From Climacium dendroides (lineage: Eukaryota; Streptophyta; Bryopsida; Hypnales; Climaciaceae), in NCBI GenBank assembly GCA_950106755.1, contig OX467086.1:27546001-27610000 (forward strand): a DNA stretch of 64,000 nt. Direction: 5' to 3'. The notes below the pieces were generated by a model. The model had not been told where the DNA came from and did not search any database. It saw only the letters and a program-made list of their open reading frames with translations. This document shows positions 10,568-23,837 of this stretch, one piece after another (the first letter of the stretch is position 1; every line of letters begins with the position of its first letter). Both the position numbers and the translations under genes were made by a program.

Positions 10568-11500
10568 CTTGCCTTTTGCCTTCCAACTTCCATATTTTAG
10601 ATGATGAACAAAGTGTTTCATGCCAATGTTTTGTTCAAGTGCCTTCATTTGTCTACAGTAATTATTGAATATATAAAAGGTGACTTTTTATAATTCATTT
10701 GATAAAAATGATGTACGTAGTGTATTGCACAACAATATATGAGCAAAAAGATGCAAATAGTGTACTTGCTACCCTTGGTGCCTTTTATGTAGATAACTTC
10801 ACAAAAGGGCACATGTTGTCTTTCATAGAAATAAATGAACTCCTTTAATTTATAAGGACTTTTGAAGACAATAAATTTTGGTCATTTGTTAATTTGGGAC
10901 ATGCCTTTGTAGCATCATGTTTTTCTATTAGAGATTTGAGAATTTCAGTGTAACTTCTATGAAATATGATCTTTTATAGAAAGCTTTGTTTTATGAGATT
11001 TTGAAAAGTATTATAAAAGTCATGAGCAAAATTCTTGAGTCATATCAATAGGTTCAGAAACCACATGTTTCTTTAAATATGTTTTTCAAGAAATAGTAAA
11101 TAGTATCTAATTTTTAAAAAATATAGTCTTACAAAGGATATGTACAACTAAAAAAAGCATTGATATATTCCATAATAATGAATGACCTATAAGATATGAA
11201 GTTTTTTAGTGTTTTGAGGGAAGGTAAGCTTGCTAAATTATTTCACACTTGGAGTTGATATAATTCAATTCTATGTAAAATTTGTTAGCAACATTATTTC
11301 TTCTAGCATCTTGTATCCTAATATACATAATATATATTTTTTAAATTAATTAATTTTTTACTTAGAATTTTTTTCATAAATTTTCAATTCAATTCTTTTG
11401 TACATTACCAATTTGCTCAAGTCGTCAACGATGCTAGCATGTAAGCTTAGAAATGCAAGTCTACAAGCCTTGAGCCTAGGTGTAAGTAGGTACTTTACAA
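10568..11500. other. AT-rich intergenic DNA, nothing recognised
   Basis: No gene, inverted terminal repeat or tandem repeat was recognised. Confidence 0.5.
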
Positions 11501-11504
11501 CTAT

Positions 11505-11760
11505 CGAAGGTGCTTATAACATATGTACCTATAACATAAGTATCCTATAACCATAGAAAGTGCTTATAACAAAGGTACCTACAATAAATATCCTATAACT
11601 ATAAAAGGTGCCTATAACATAGACACCTATAATATAGACATCTATAATACAATCATAGAAGGTGATTATGATATAGGTACTTATAACATAGACACTTATA
11701 ATATAAATATCCAATAACCAAAAAAGGTGCCTATAGAAAAGGTATCTATAATATAGGAGC
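11505..11760. repeat. Degenerate ACCTATAACATAG minisatellite
   Basis: About 17 loosely conserved copies of (A/G)CCTATAA(C/T)ATAG lie at spacings of about 14-17 bases, grouped under a longer unit that begins CTAT(A/C)-GAAGGTGC. A related stretch is at 27655-27770. In both places the repeats are followed by CTTAGGCT(A/C)ATGG, so the two loci share one larger repeat. Confidence 0.75.
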
Positions 11761-11970
11761 TTAGGTTCTTAGGCTAATGGGCTTAAGATCCTGGATTCAT
11801 ATACCAACAATTGTATTCAAGTCATGAATTACATGCATTTTTTTCCAAAAAACTTAAAAGAAAAAATTGTCCCTTTAGAAAAGGCTAATAAATCTGTTTT
11901 TTTTTAAAGTTTAAGCATCATGATCTTATAATTGTTGAATTTTTTCATATTCAATTTAAGAAGATATACT

Positions 11971-12847
11971 TTAACCCCTAAAAGATTGTTTGCCCATTGG
12001 GGGACAATTTGGGTTTGGGTAGGTTCCTATTGTCTCAATTTGTAGTAAATGTTTTTGAAATTTTTTGAGGTCGTGGAGTTTGCCGAGAGCTTTGTGAATA
12101 TATAATTTTTGTTTCAATTGGTGCATGGGAGAAAAAGTTATGGCACAATAAGCGAAAATCAAAAGTCAATGGACAGCACAAAAAAATCAGAAAAAGTCAA
12201 GATGTTTTTTCCTAAAATCTCGTATTTTTGTTTACATTTAAAGCTTTGATTCATTCCATTTGGACTAGTTATGAGAAAGTTATGGACAATCTTAGTTTTT
12301 CAGGCAATCTAAGCATCTTCTTGAAAAAAATAAATTTAGACAAGGTTAGGTTTGCTTTCTAGAACAATCTCTCTGTTGGAACTATCGTATGTCAATTCCA
12401 TCTTAAAGTTATTAATGATTTATTTTTTCCTTCAATCTTTAACCTACTTCTACTTAACAATTTTTTAATGAGTGAAAATTAAGTGTTTTTTTGTTGAATT
12501 CTTTCCATAGATTCTCAACTCAACTATTCAACATAAAAACTTAGAAAATCAAAATTAACAATGCAAAAATTTTTAGTTAAAAAGATCCAAAGCCAAAAAA
12601 TCTAGTCAAGCAAGTTGCAAAAAAACTTGTTTTCTTCACTTTGGATGCAAATATCTTGCAATCTACATGGTCAAATTTGATGAAATTTTTACCACATGTT
12701 CTCAAACAAGTTAAGTACAAGATCTTGTGGGTTGGATTTTGAAAAAACATATTTTTTTTGGTTTTCTTAGGTGAACGCAACAAAAGTGGTAGTTCTAAGT
12801 GGTTTTTGACAAAAAAAACCAAAACAACTCAGGGCTTTAAGGGTTAA
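11971..12847 (-). mobile_element. TTAA-flanked non-autonomous element, family A
   Basis: The body is 11975-12843 (869 bp) between TTAA 11971-11974 and TTAA 12844-12847. The ends are CCCCTAAAAGATTG and GGGCTTTAAGGG. The interior matches the copy at 4358-5268 in the same orientation, including TTTGATTCATTCCATTTGGA and AAGCATCTTCTTGAAAAAA. It is non-coding. Confidence 0.8.
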
Positions 12848-13480
12848 CAATTTAGCTAAAAGATTCAATCATTGATGCATACACACGATCATCTAAAAAA
12901 CCAATCATTGACGCATACACATGATCATCTAAAAAATGATATTGCATTATGTCTAGACCAAGTTGTTCAAAGAGAGTTTCCGCTTCTGTAGGTGAAGGAA
13001 TCATTAGGGATTAAGATCAAGGGGCCAAAACATCTTTTATTATAATCATTATTATTACTCCTCTTCAATTTTAATAGAGATCTTGTATCGAGATTGAAGA
13101 AGAGGATAGGAAGATATTTTAAATCTTTTATCAAAGCACTTACAACCTTGGTACACCAACGAGGCAATTATGAATTCAAATCCAAGCATTGGTGGGGTCT
13201 GACTACTATAGTTCACCTATTATAGTAGAAGAACAAATGATCTTATTGTCATAGGAGAATTTGAGAATTTCTTGGAGAAAGGAACATGTTGGTTGTTTAT
13301 AGGGACTAATTCCTGATGGAGGCATCAAGGATGCTGTTCACCATATAGATCTATAATAAAAGTTTAAATATATAGGTGAATCATTCTTCATTCACATCCT
13401 GCATGATTTTGGATGAAAGCACTGTAGCTGCATTCCCGGCCCTCAGTAACTGAACTGTGCAGTACAGTACCGGTCCCTTG
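12848..13480. other. Intergenic DNA with a ~38-bp direct duplication
   Basis: A tandem duplication of about 38 bases, containing CAATCATTGA(T/C)GCATACACA and GATCATCTAAAAAA, lies at about 12866-12938. No gene was recognised. Confidence 0.6.
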
Positions 13481-14642
13481 GAAAGTTGAAAGCAGACTCC
13501 CTGGCCGCCATGAGACGGACTGGCGTGTCATTTTCAAGTCCTAGCCACGGCACGGGTTCTCAACCCGGGTCTTTCGGGTTGGCGGGTCGGGCCGGTCCCC
13601 AAGCCAAACTCAATGGCGACGCGCGCTGGGCCGGGCCCACCCGGCCCGGCCCAATCATGACGGTGTTTCCTCCCCATTCCTGCTGCGGGACGACCTCGGT
13701 GACTGTGGTGGTGAGTGTGTGGCGGAGCTTCTCACCAAGCCCTTACAAAGATTAACAACCATTTGCTCTTGACAGTCAACAAATTCGTGTAGCCAGATCC
13801 AGACTCACTCGCTCACTCACCGTCACGTTCCTGGCGTGACCATCTGTGCGGCGCGTGATTCTACGACTTACTTCTTTGACTGAGATTTTGTTGCTCTGTT
13901 CCTGGCCTTGGGGGTTTGAGGTGTTCAAGCCGCGTGCGGGATTTGAGTGAGTGCATGCGGAATTGCGTCAATCACGTTGTCGTTCTCTTTCTGAAACCCG
14001 ATATAGGGGAATGCAGGTGGATTTTTGGACTCAGAACCAGGTGGACGCCACTTGTGCCTTGATGTGGCTTTGCAACTTTCTTGCCATGGCGTGCTAAGAG
14101 TACTTTGTCTTTGAGTGTGCACAACAGCAGATTGGTGCATGAGAGTCTGAAGGCTGGAGAAGAGCTCTGATGTTGAGATCTGTGTTTTTTAGATTTGCGA
14201 GGAAATAGGCGCTACAGCTAGCATTTTTTTGATTGACGTGCTGAGAAGGAGAGAGGATATTTTGTTCTTGCGGATGTACGAGAGCAGGTTGGAGGAGGAG
14301 AGTCGGAAGGCTGCAGGACACAACTCTGATGTTCGAGATCTATGCTTTTTATCAGATTTACGAGTAAATAGCAGCATGAGCACGGCGGTTTCGCTCCTGA
14401 ATACGGTTTTACCGCGTCTGGTTTGGCCAGCAGAGTTTTGTTTGTGCCCGTATATCTTGGATATCGATACTTAGGCATTACGTTTTGGTGCGTGAATGAC
14501 AACTATTACGTCTGATTGTCAAGCAAGCAAGAAATAGTAGGTTAGAGTGAGCTCTGTAATCAAATAGGTCACTGCGATTTGCTGGTGCCAGAAGATCGAG
14601 ACTTAGGTGTTGATTGGAGTGTGAATTTTCATCTTTAAGAAG
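13481..14642 (+). promoter_or_regulatory. Upstream region and probable 5' leader of the epimerase gene
   Basis: GC content rises sharply from about 13,480. At 13,610-13,660 there are clustered GGGCCGGGCC and GGCCCA motifs; TGGGCC/GGCCCA is the plant site II type element bound by TCP factors in housekeeping promoters (family knowledge, not tested here). The 89-residue ORF at 13486-13755 is GC-driven and unlike any family I know. The transcription start cannot be fixed by eye. Confidence 0.4.
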
Positions 14643-17600
14643 ATGACGGTGAACGGGGGTCCGCATCCAGAGAGATGCATTTTGGTGACGGGCGGGGCGG
14701 GGTACATTGGTACTCACACTTCGCTACAACTGCTGCTGGATGGATACAAAGTTGTCATAATGGACAATCTTGTCAATTCATGCAAAGAGGCTGTCCGGAG
14801 AGTCGTTGATCTGGCTGGAAAGCAAGGGCAGAATCTTGTCTTTCACGAGGTCAGTCGCTCTGTAATCTTATTCTCACCTGCTTCGTCGTTTATGCTGTTA
14901 TTCTTACACTTTTGTTGATACGCCGTCTGTTGTTGCAATCATTGTTATCCTGCCTTTTCTCTGGTGTATCATATCAGATGTTCTTGGCACTCCACAGCAA
15001 ATTTCGGAGAGGCCTCTTGCTTAATAGAGAGATGACATTGCGTATGCTTAATAGAGGCGACGTTCCATCACTAGCATTTTTTTTAAATACATTTTTTACT
15101 TTTTTGGTTTACATCTTAGCTAGTATCCTACCGCACTCTGGAATCGTTAGCCAATTATGTCCAAGTACATCAAATTTGACGATAATCCTGAGGAGCTCTG
15201 ACTTGTTCAAGTTGAGCTCAAGTTTGCAAAACAAGGTGTCAAGGAATCCTTTCCATACCAATTTAGAGGGTGCTCAACAAGGTTCTCTATAATGTTATGA
15301 CTTTTAGCTGATTTTACAAGATTTGGTCAAGCACGAATTCAAATTGCTGGCTAATGGTTTAAGAATGTTTAGGTAATATTTATTTGTTTTCTCCTTGAAT
15401 TATACTATACAGAATTCGCTGTTGAATTGAACGCTTTGTCACACCAATTGCCAATATGAACGTCGGAAAAATTGGTGACAGACCAATACCTCAGTTAACT
15501 TCCCTTTTTTGAGATGTATCAGACATTTTTTCGAGCAGGAGCTTCTCATCCAACCAGGCGTTATTTTAGTGGTCTTGTGAGAGTTATGCAGTGTCTGTTG
15601 CCTGTAATGAGATTTCATTGAGAATTATATTTGAGGATTTTCTGGCTGTACAGAGCGTACATTCTGTATACGGATGCTGAATTCTTAAAGGTGGGGTAAT
15701 GTGGTTATGCAGGGGGATCTTTGCGACAAGGATGCTATCGAAACTATTTTCGATCTTCACAGGTATGCTATTCAAATTTGTCCTGTATGAACTATTACTA
15801 TATGGCACCTGCAAATCAACGTGGAACTCTGAATATGTCTGACCACTGAAAGTCTAATAGGTTTTGACTAGGGATTTTCAATTCTTGCAGAATCGATGCT
15901 GTGATTCATTTTGCGGGTTTGAAGGCCGTTGGAGAGAGCTGTGCAAAACCTTTGCCTTATTACATCAACAATATCCTGGGAACTTTGAATCTCCTGGATG
16001 TTATGAACACTCGCAAATGCAAGAAGGTCTGCATGCACTGGAATGCTCCCTTTAATTTCGAGTTTTTGTGACTTCTTATCTTGTTGTATATCTTAGACAA
16101 TGGGAGTCGCGATTCTGGTTCTCCTCGCGCAATTGTGGTTTGAGGGATATTAATAGTTTGTTTAGCATTTGACAAATGTTCTGTTTTTATTCGCGATATT
16201 TGATGGAAACGCACTCTATTAGTCCAATTGAACTCCTTTTTATATTTCTGTCGACAAGATTTGTACAGATTCTCCGAATCAAGTTTGGGGTATTGGAACC
16301 TTAGCATTCCACACTTAATTTGACTGAGTCTTCGCGTGTGCAGTTCGTATTTTCATCTTCTGCAACCGTCTATGGACAGCCTGAGAAAGTCCCGGTTACA
16401 GAAGAATCAACTCTTTATGTTCTGAATCCATATGGTCGCACAAAGGTAAGTGTAGACGTAATACTTTAACTTTTGTGTACGCACTTGTAATATAGCAGGT
16501 TTTGGGTTTCTTCTTGAAATTGGGTTTGCAGGTGGCCGCTGGTGGTGATTCTTCAATCGATTTACGCACTGCGAATATCATTTAGGTGTATACTAAGATC
16601 ATTTTGTGTGGGCGCCCTGCAGCTCCAAGTCGAAGAGATGATGCGCGACATCACCAATGCAGACGCAGAATGGAGAACCATAGTGTTGCGATACTTCAAC
16701 CCTGTGGGAGCTCACCCCAGTGGCCGTCTTGGTGAAGATCCACAGGGCTTTCCTAACAATTTAATGCCCTATGTGCAACAGGTGGCTGTGGGCAGAAGAA
16801 AAGAGTTGACAGTGTTTGGTAGTGATTATAACACAAAGGATGGCACCGGGGTAAGTACACTCTGAGGATTAGAGATTCGAGGTTTCTCATTTACGGTCCT
16901 CTCTACTAACTGGTACTTCGCTAGTCCTAAGAATTGGGAGTGAAGTGTCCTTTGCATACATTTCACAGTATTCGTGATCTGATCCTAGTTTTGGGGTTCT
17001 GCAGGTCCGTGACTACATTCACGTCCAGGACCTTGCTAGTGGTCATAGTGCCGCCCTTCATAAGTTGTTCACGACGCCTGACATAGGTGCGGTTCCTTTC
17101 TTCTTTATCATTTCTCATACGTCCAGCGTTCCAGCGTGAACGTGCTTTTACGCCGCGGTCCGTGTTTTCATCTGACGATGATTTGTGGATGTGCAGGATG
17201 TACTGCTTACAACCTGGGAACAGGGAAAGGGACTTCAGTGCTAGAAATAGTCGCTGCGTTTGAGAAAGCTGCTGGATTGGTAAAGTCCCACGTTTAGTTC
17301 TGCTATTTCTGTTGGAAAGCCTTTATGCTACGGCTACAATTTCTCAATACCCTCAGCGTTGCTATTGTGACTGGAATGTCATTAACCAAAGTTTGACCGG
17401 TTGCAACAGAAAATACCCTTACGAATGACAGACCGACGGCCTGGAGATTGCAGTACAGTTTATTGCACCCCAGAAAAGGCAAGGAAAGAACTGGGCTGGA
17501 TGTAAGTTCACCAACCTTCAACTTGCGTTGTATTTGCCTTGGGTGTCTAGGCAGTGGTGATCTTCTATTTTCGTACCAGGATTTTGGTTTACTTAATTGA

Positions 17601-18006
17601 AGTGCGTATAAGTGCAGTATTCTCTTTTGGGTTTACACAGCGGTCATATTCTTGAGACCTTGGTTCTTTGCGTTTTCTATATACAGGAACATTTTGTGTT
17701 GACTTTGAGGTTTGTTTGTTGGCATTTATTCCATCTTTTTGACTGTCATGAGTTTGTGAAGTTTTGTAGATGTGCCACTGAGTCAGACTGCTCTCATCAC
17801 CTATTCTATTTGCCTTTCTGAGACTTCCTATGTTTATGATATCTTGCAGAGCACAATACGGAATTGACGAGATGTGTCGAGACCAGTGGAAGTGGGCAAG
17901 TAGTAATCCAAATGGCTATCAATCTTGTCAGGAGCAATCTCTTGATCTCAAACCTATTGCAAATGGTAACCACGAAGCTTCCATCATCAATGATACTGCT
18001 ACTTGA
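14643..18006 (+). CDS. UGE: UDP-glucose 4-epimerase, nine exons
   Basis: Interconverts UDP-glucose and UDP-galactose in the cytosol (Leloir pathway, cell-wall and galactolipid sugar supply). Exons: 14643-14849, 15713-15762, 15891-16026, 16344-16445, 16623-16850, 17005-17086, 17197-17279, 17410-17501, 17850-18006. All introns are GT-AG and phases join without a stop, giving 378 residues. Residues 17-23 are the NAD-binding GGAGYIG of the Rossmann fold. [11 protein letters not shown] follows at about 92-102. SSSATVYG at 135-142 carries the catalytic Ser (Ser137 by position), and NPYGRTK at 159-165 supplies the catalytic Tyr161 and Lys165. [12 protein letters not shown] (188-199), NNLMPYV (210-216) and VRDYIHV (242-248) are further short-chain epimerase signatures. 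The protein is about 25-30 residues longer than typical plant UGEs because of a polar C-terminal tail after the QWKW segment. It appears intact. The start ATG is the first in frame and leaves a normal short N-terminus before the Rossmann fold. Confidence 0.95.
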
Positions 18007-18506
18007 TACCTCATCAAGCTACGCTTCCAACTATCTTTAACGCGTCTGACCTCTATCTGCCACATTCATTATCAAAGAAGTTTTGGAAACAGCAAACAGC
18101 GAGAACAAATTCTAGCGACAGTATCTTGTCGACCAATTCTTTTCCAAGAAAATATCAGAGTATGCGTTAATTGACTCTGCATAGTGCTTGGATGACTTCG
18201 GATATTCAGAAGAATTATTTTTATTTGACTGGAACAAAGAACTGACAGTCACGACGGTTGCGTATCAAGGTATCAAGGTCTTTAAGAGAGGTATTGTAGG
18301 CGGTTATGTTTCCATCTTCTGTTGACTTGAGTAGGTTTACTGCCCGGGCAGGTTATGTAGGATGAGGGTATTAGATGCACACAATATGATTGGCATTGTT
18401 ATTCACATTGTATTGTACAGGGTAATTCTTTGGACTTGGCGAAGGGCACCATTGGAGCCTCGCCAGGAGATCTAGTATCAATAAACTCTGAACAGGTTTT
18501 GGTTGC
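18007..18506 (+). other. 3' flank of the epimerase gene with AATAAA
   Basis: An AATAAA hexamer lies at about 18480-18485, some 475 bases after the stop codon, and could be the polyadenylation signal. No other coding sequence is seen. Confidence 0.4.
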
Positions 18507-18666
18507 TGATTCCAGTGCCAGAAGGTTTAATCTAGTGATTTTTCTTGATGCATGTTGCCATTAAGGTAAACCAGCCCCATCACAGGTGATTCCAGTGCCA
18601 GAAGGTTTAATCTAGTGATTTTTCTTGATGCATGTTGCCATTAAGGTAAACCAGCCCCATCACAGG
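18507..18666. repeat. Perfect 80-bp tandem duplication
   Basis: The 80 bases from TGATTCCAGTGCCAGAAGG to CCCCATCACAGG at 18507-18586 are repeated without a visible mismatch at 18587-18666. The identity implies a very recent duplication (or an assembly artefact) just downstream of the epimerase gene. Confidence 0.92.
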
Positions 18667-20125
18667 CAAAAGAGCCATCACAGACATGTAAGGAATAACC
18701 CATTAAAGTCTTGCATCAATTCTTGACATACTTTTTCCAATAAATGAGATTGGTGCTACATTAGGTTGAGTTAGTGACCACAATCAATGTATTGGATGAT
18801 GGTGACTCCGTGATGGAGTAAATAGTGACTGCAATAAGAATTTCCATCTTTTGAGTGTAAATTCATCATAGGAAGTGACTTCTTTTGGCCTCCATGTTGT
18901 AACCATGTGAGGAAATATTGAGATTGCTTTTGGTGAGTAAGATGATCATCATGAATACACTTTTTATTGGTTTTGAGGGTAGTCTAAAGATGTGTTTGGG
19001 TCACTTGGGTAGTACACTTGAGAAATTCATAACAAAGTCATACTTTGTCCCCAAATTAAAAATTCAATTGCACTCCCCATTTCTCACATCTGTCTCTATG
19101 TGGAAACAAACTTAAATGTTTTCATGTTGGGTTGGAGATGTTATTCTCCAAAATCTCAGTTATTTTGCTGCTTCTTTTTTTCTAAGTTTCAGTGATTCGA
19201 TTTGAAAAAATGGGAGGCTTTACTTAATTGAAGAAGGGAAAGGAGGCTCCAATCCTGGTCACTACATCCATAGTGGTATTCAAAATTAGGAATTTTGGTC
19301 CTTGTATTTGCAAAGGAAATTTTCCCCGCATGAAATACTCTCATACCAGTGATATCAAAGTAATATCAAAGTAGGTAGCATGTGTGGATCAGTGCTCGAG
19401 AACATTCACCCACTTTGTACCCTCCAATCTGTGCTGGGTGGGGATGACTTGACACAGCATCGGCTTCCACTTGACATCTGAGAAGATCTTCTCTGAAGTA
19501 AGCTTTTATGTGGATTCATGCTGGAGGTCTGCACAATGAAATAGACAAGAGCTCTTGGAATCATCTCCATTTCCAAGACCAAGATGGGGACCTGAAGATT
19601 TGTTGGCTATACAGCTCAATCATGTGATTGCACATTGATCAATGGGGGTGGGGGTGGGAGACCTCAAGATTTAACGGTAAACTTGTGAATGTGATGTGTT
19701 GTCCCAACAAATAGTTTGTAAGGTAGTCTGCTCTAAAACCGTGTAGCCTCTTCAAATGGCCCCTATATTTAGGGCTGAAATGGATAGTAGGTGGTCCTTA
19801 AATGAACCTCTCAAGCCATTGAGAGAATCAAGAGAAAAGCATTATTTATTGCAAGAACCAATTGTTGGCCTTCATTTACTGAAATCACTTTAGAAGTTGC
19901 AAGTGGTTGGATTTTGGAAGGCTTAGAGTCACGAAATAGGTGCCTACAACAGGGTTTTTTGAAAATTCATAAGTAATTCAAAAATGATTCAAAAAATATG
20001 AAACCACTTGTGTGATGTTCCACATCCATTTTTCTTTCTCTAAAATATGATCCAAAAATATTTCTATTCATGGAAACCTTCAAAAAAGGGAGATTAGCTG
20101 GTGAATGATTGCTTTAAGGCCATAC
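18667..20125. other. Intergenic DNA without recognised gene
   Basis: Moderate GC content with short chance ORFs only. No terminal repeats or protein families were recognised. Confidence 0.5.
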
Positions 20126-20709
20126 TAAGGTGGGTACACCCAAAATCGCCCTGTGTGTAAAAGCGCCAACTAGAAAAGGCACTAAATGGCTTTGGCATAT
20201 ACAAAGAATGGTCATTCATTTACATAGGCAGTTTTAGAAGTTGTCAGGGTTTTTATGAGAGAGTTCATGTTAGATTATAGATATCATTAAGAGTCTTTAA
20301 ATGACAGCTAAAGCATTTTAGAGGATGATGAGTTAAATGTCACTGATGAGAGGATGGTGTTACACTTTTGGTAGTTTCTTTTGCTACTTCTTTATTCCCC
20401 AAACTTCTTTCTTTTTTTTCTTTTTTAATGGCACAATGGCTGAGCATTTGTGTTCCTTCTAACACCCTGTGACGGCCATATTGGGTATGGTGATGCTATT
20501 TTCTAATGTAGTCTATGAGCTCTTTAAGTCACCCTACATGCAAAACTTTGCAAGCCTACTATACTCTCATAGTTGCCACAATGACTAAATTGATTGTGCA
20601 TCTCTTCCTCATGAATACATCTCTTTGATTTTCTACATGGACTAGTCACCATTCAGCCTTGACAAGAGCCACAGACCAATTTGTGGCGCTTTTAGGTGTA
20701 CCCACCTTA
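20126..20709. mobile_element. TA-flanked MITE, AGGTGGGTACACC termini
   Basis: The body is 20128-20707 (580 bp) between TA 20126-20127 and TA 20708-20709. The left end AGGTGGGTACACCCAAAATC pairs with the complement of the right end, AGGTGGGTACACCTAAAAGC. The termini are close to those of the copy at 45974-46246, but the interior differs and is longer. It is non-coding. Confidence 0.8.
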
Positions 20710-23335
20710 CCTTAAGTTAAGGTTCAAAATCCCCCCTTCCAGCTCTTTCAATGGAAAGCTCATGGACCAAGGGCTAGTCCAGATTTCCAAAACTATGAAG
20801 ATATACTATAAAATGTAACTTAGAAGAAGAATTTAATGATGACTCTTAAACAATAGTTGTAAAATATGATCCATAGATCATATCCATATGGCTAAATCAA
20901 CTATACATGTATCAATATTTTTCTATAATATTTGAAGTTAGGAATTGAAAATTCCTTTTAAAATTGATTGTAGATTGAATATTTTAGATTGTATAAGAAT
21001 GTTCTCCTCTAAATTCAAAAGATTAAGTTCTAATCATTGTAATTAATTTAAAAAAAAATTTAAGTCATTTTTGAAGGATCATATTTTGAATTGAAAAAGT
21101 TACTTTTTGAGGTTAGACCTATTAGTACTTTTTGAGTTTTAAAATACTTGCAAAGCAAAATCTTTAGAATCTATATTGTACCAATATTAAAGATTTAACA
21201 TAAGAATCTTCAAAAAAATTGATAGATGAAAAAACTCATTTTTGTGTGCTTGGAGTGTGTTCATGTTCATCTATTGTTTGAATTTGAGTGCTAAGTCCTT
21301 GAGGGGTTAAGGTTTAAAATTCATTTTTTTCAATGGAAAGCTCTAGGAATTTAGAGACTTGTAAGAGAACTTTTGTTTCCATTTAAATTTGACAAGTGAG
21401 TGGATATGAATATGGTATCCAATATTTTCCATAATTTTGATTTTCAATGATTGTGATGACATGTTACTAAGAAATGTTATGACATAGTAAAATACAATGT
21501 TCGTATTTATAATTTTGATTGGATAGCCTCTATATCAACACGCTATTATTAATATAGTATTAATTCAATTTGTAAGTACAACAAATCTCTCAAAATTTAC
21601 AAAGTCTGATTACTAATTCACTTTACAAATTTCTTATACAATATAAATGAATTTTGTTGTGCTTTATCATCAATTGACATATGAAGTATTTGAGTGTATC
21701 TCACTACTTGAATTTTCCATATGCACAATAAATCAATGTCATGCAATTCACCTTCAATTGCTCAAGCATCTCCACTAGGGCATAGAATACTATTTTGACA
21801 AGAGTTTTGTCATGCTTAGGTGAGTGGTTCCATCCCTATAGTTGCAAAATTTGATGTTTTTAAACATAAACCACTAAAATTTTTGTTGCCACACTCCAAC
21901 TTCTAGTATCCTGCATGTTTGACTTGCAACACATAAGCCAAACAAAATAAGTGCCTTCTTGAAAGTCACAGTACAAATTTCCAACCATGTCTGCTCTACA
22001 TAGAGTTGTTGTAGGGAGCTTCCAATCTGTCCCACTAGTTCTACATCACCTTGCCAAAGGTCTTATTGCATTGGAACTAGCAAACTACATTGGACTTTGT
22101 GATTTTTTCTTCTACCAATGGAGGACCGGTTACTTTGCAAGGCCTTCAAGCTCGCAAGGACACACCAAGTGTTGTAGACTAGGCATGTTTTGAAGGCTAC
22201 TAGTGGAAATGCTCTCAATACCATCATATTTGGCCAATGTTTCATTGTATGTGCATTTATTTGACAATTGAGGCAATTTGAAAAGCTTCTAAGCTTTTTG
22301 TTTGTGAATGATTGAAAACCTTTCAATGATGAGAATGTGACAATGGTGCTCGAGAAAATTAAAGTTGTATTTGGTTGGCGCAAAACAATAAGGTTCAAAG
22401 TGACTTGAAATTTGCAACCTATGTCCTTGGAACTTATGTCACTCAATGGATTATTAAGTGGAGGATCATTCAAGTTTTGACCAAAGATTCATCACACCTT
22501 TCAAGCTTCATAGTAAAATATAAGAATATATATGGAGATTCTATGATACCAATCTTAGGTTCAATAAATTCAAATCAAGATTTTCATATTGACCACAAAA
22601 TAATTCAAAAGGACTTTTAATAATTCAAAAGGACTTTTAATAATTCAAGAGAATATTTAGTGATTTATTCCCTCTTTTTCAATGGATAGAATTTGTCAAT
22701 TGCTACAAAATAATGGAATAATGTTGCTCTTTTTGAATGAATGTATACTACTTTTGGATAAATAATTGAATTATTATCCACATTTTTTATATTTCATCTT
22801 TTGTCAAGTGTGTAAATAGCTTCACCACTCAAGATTTCATTTTGAAATTCCCCAATATATGAAATAAAATCATTGAACCAAATGACTTTGGAATGATCTA
22901 CATAGGGATCCAATTGAAAGTCAATCAATTATTCTAATCAAAAAATGATAAATGTGTCATGCAATGCTTGATAGATGCCATGATTGAATCTCTAAGCCAT
23001 AGTTATTATCCTCCATTGTTTGAATGCCTTCAATTAATTAGATCAATTGGAATTGAAGTGTTGGGTCTTTGTACCATCTTCATTATCTCAATAAATAAGC
23101 CAATTTTTTGAGGTGACAAGTTATCATTTGACAACAGAGAAATGGTTGTAACAAGTAATTGATTCATTCATTTAGTTTTTTCTTTTGACTATAAAAATTG
23201 AGGCTCAATGGTTTGTCAAATGTTAGAGGCTTTTATATTTTGATTCTTCAATTTTGAACTTTAAAAGAAAGTTCTTTAAGAAAATCAATTCAAATTTGAA
23301 AATATAGATCCTAAATTATTTGCACTAAGGATCTT
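20710..23335. other. AT-rich intergenic DNA, repeat relics
   Basis: A direct repeat pair (GTTAAGGTT(C/T)(A)AAAT near 20712 and 21306, each followed by TCAATGGAAAGCTC) suggests duplicated relics. GGGGTTAA at 21303-21310 may be an orphan TTAA-element right end. At 22602-22640 a 20-bp unit (ATAATTCAAAAGGACTTTTA) is duplicated. The 136-residue minus-strand ORF at 22063-22473 has no recognised domain and no coding context. Confidence 0.45.
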
Positions 23336-23806
23336 TTAACCCCTAAAGGATTTTGACTATGTTTTCACCCAAAATGCTCCAAAATTGCCATCTCTAGTAC
23401 AAGTACCAATTTTTTTTAAAAACATCATTTTTGGACACATCTAACCATAGGATCTTACAATAATTTGGTTTGTAAAGATGTGGAAAAAATTTCAGAAATT
23501 TCACCATATAGATTGCAAGATATTAGCATTCGAAGTAACAAAAATCCTGGGCAGTTGCACTTCACAAGGTCCGATCATTATGAAAAAATGTCAAAATGAT
23601 GGTTACTCTTTGGATTCATTCTTCAAAGCAAGGCTACATGTTCAAAAAATTTCAAATCCTTTGGAATTGTACAACATATAAGAAAAAAATAGAAAATAGA
23701 AAGAAATAGAGAATGATTCAAAATACTAAAAATTTTAACAATTTATTTATGGAATTGAAAAATGCCAATTCCAATAGTTGTATTGTTGCAATAATCCATC
23801 TATGAC

Positions 23807-23837
<31 letters not shown>

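Noticed and set aside
13486..13755. 89-residue GC-rich ORF upstream of the epimerase
   Set aside because: Composition follows GGGCC/GGCCC runs; no domain, and the position fits a promoter or leader.
2614..14640. Search for WD40 exons that would complete the CDC20-like gene
   Set aside because: None recognised before the epimerase gene, and the interval is filled with mobile elements; the other genes here have introns under 900 bases.
15960..16307. 115-residue minus-strand ORF
   Set aside because: It overlaps exon 3 and intron 3 of the epimerase on the other strand.
22063..22473. 136-residue minus-strand ORF
   Set aside because: No domain, no splice context, no match to retroelement motifs that I can see.
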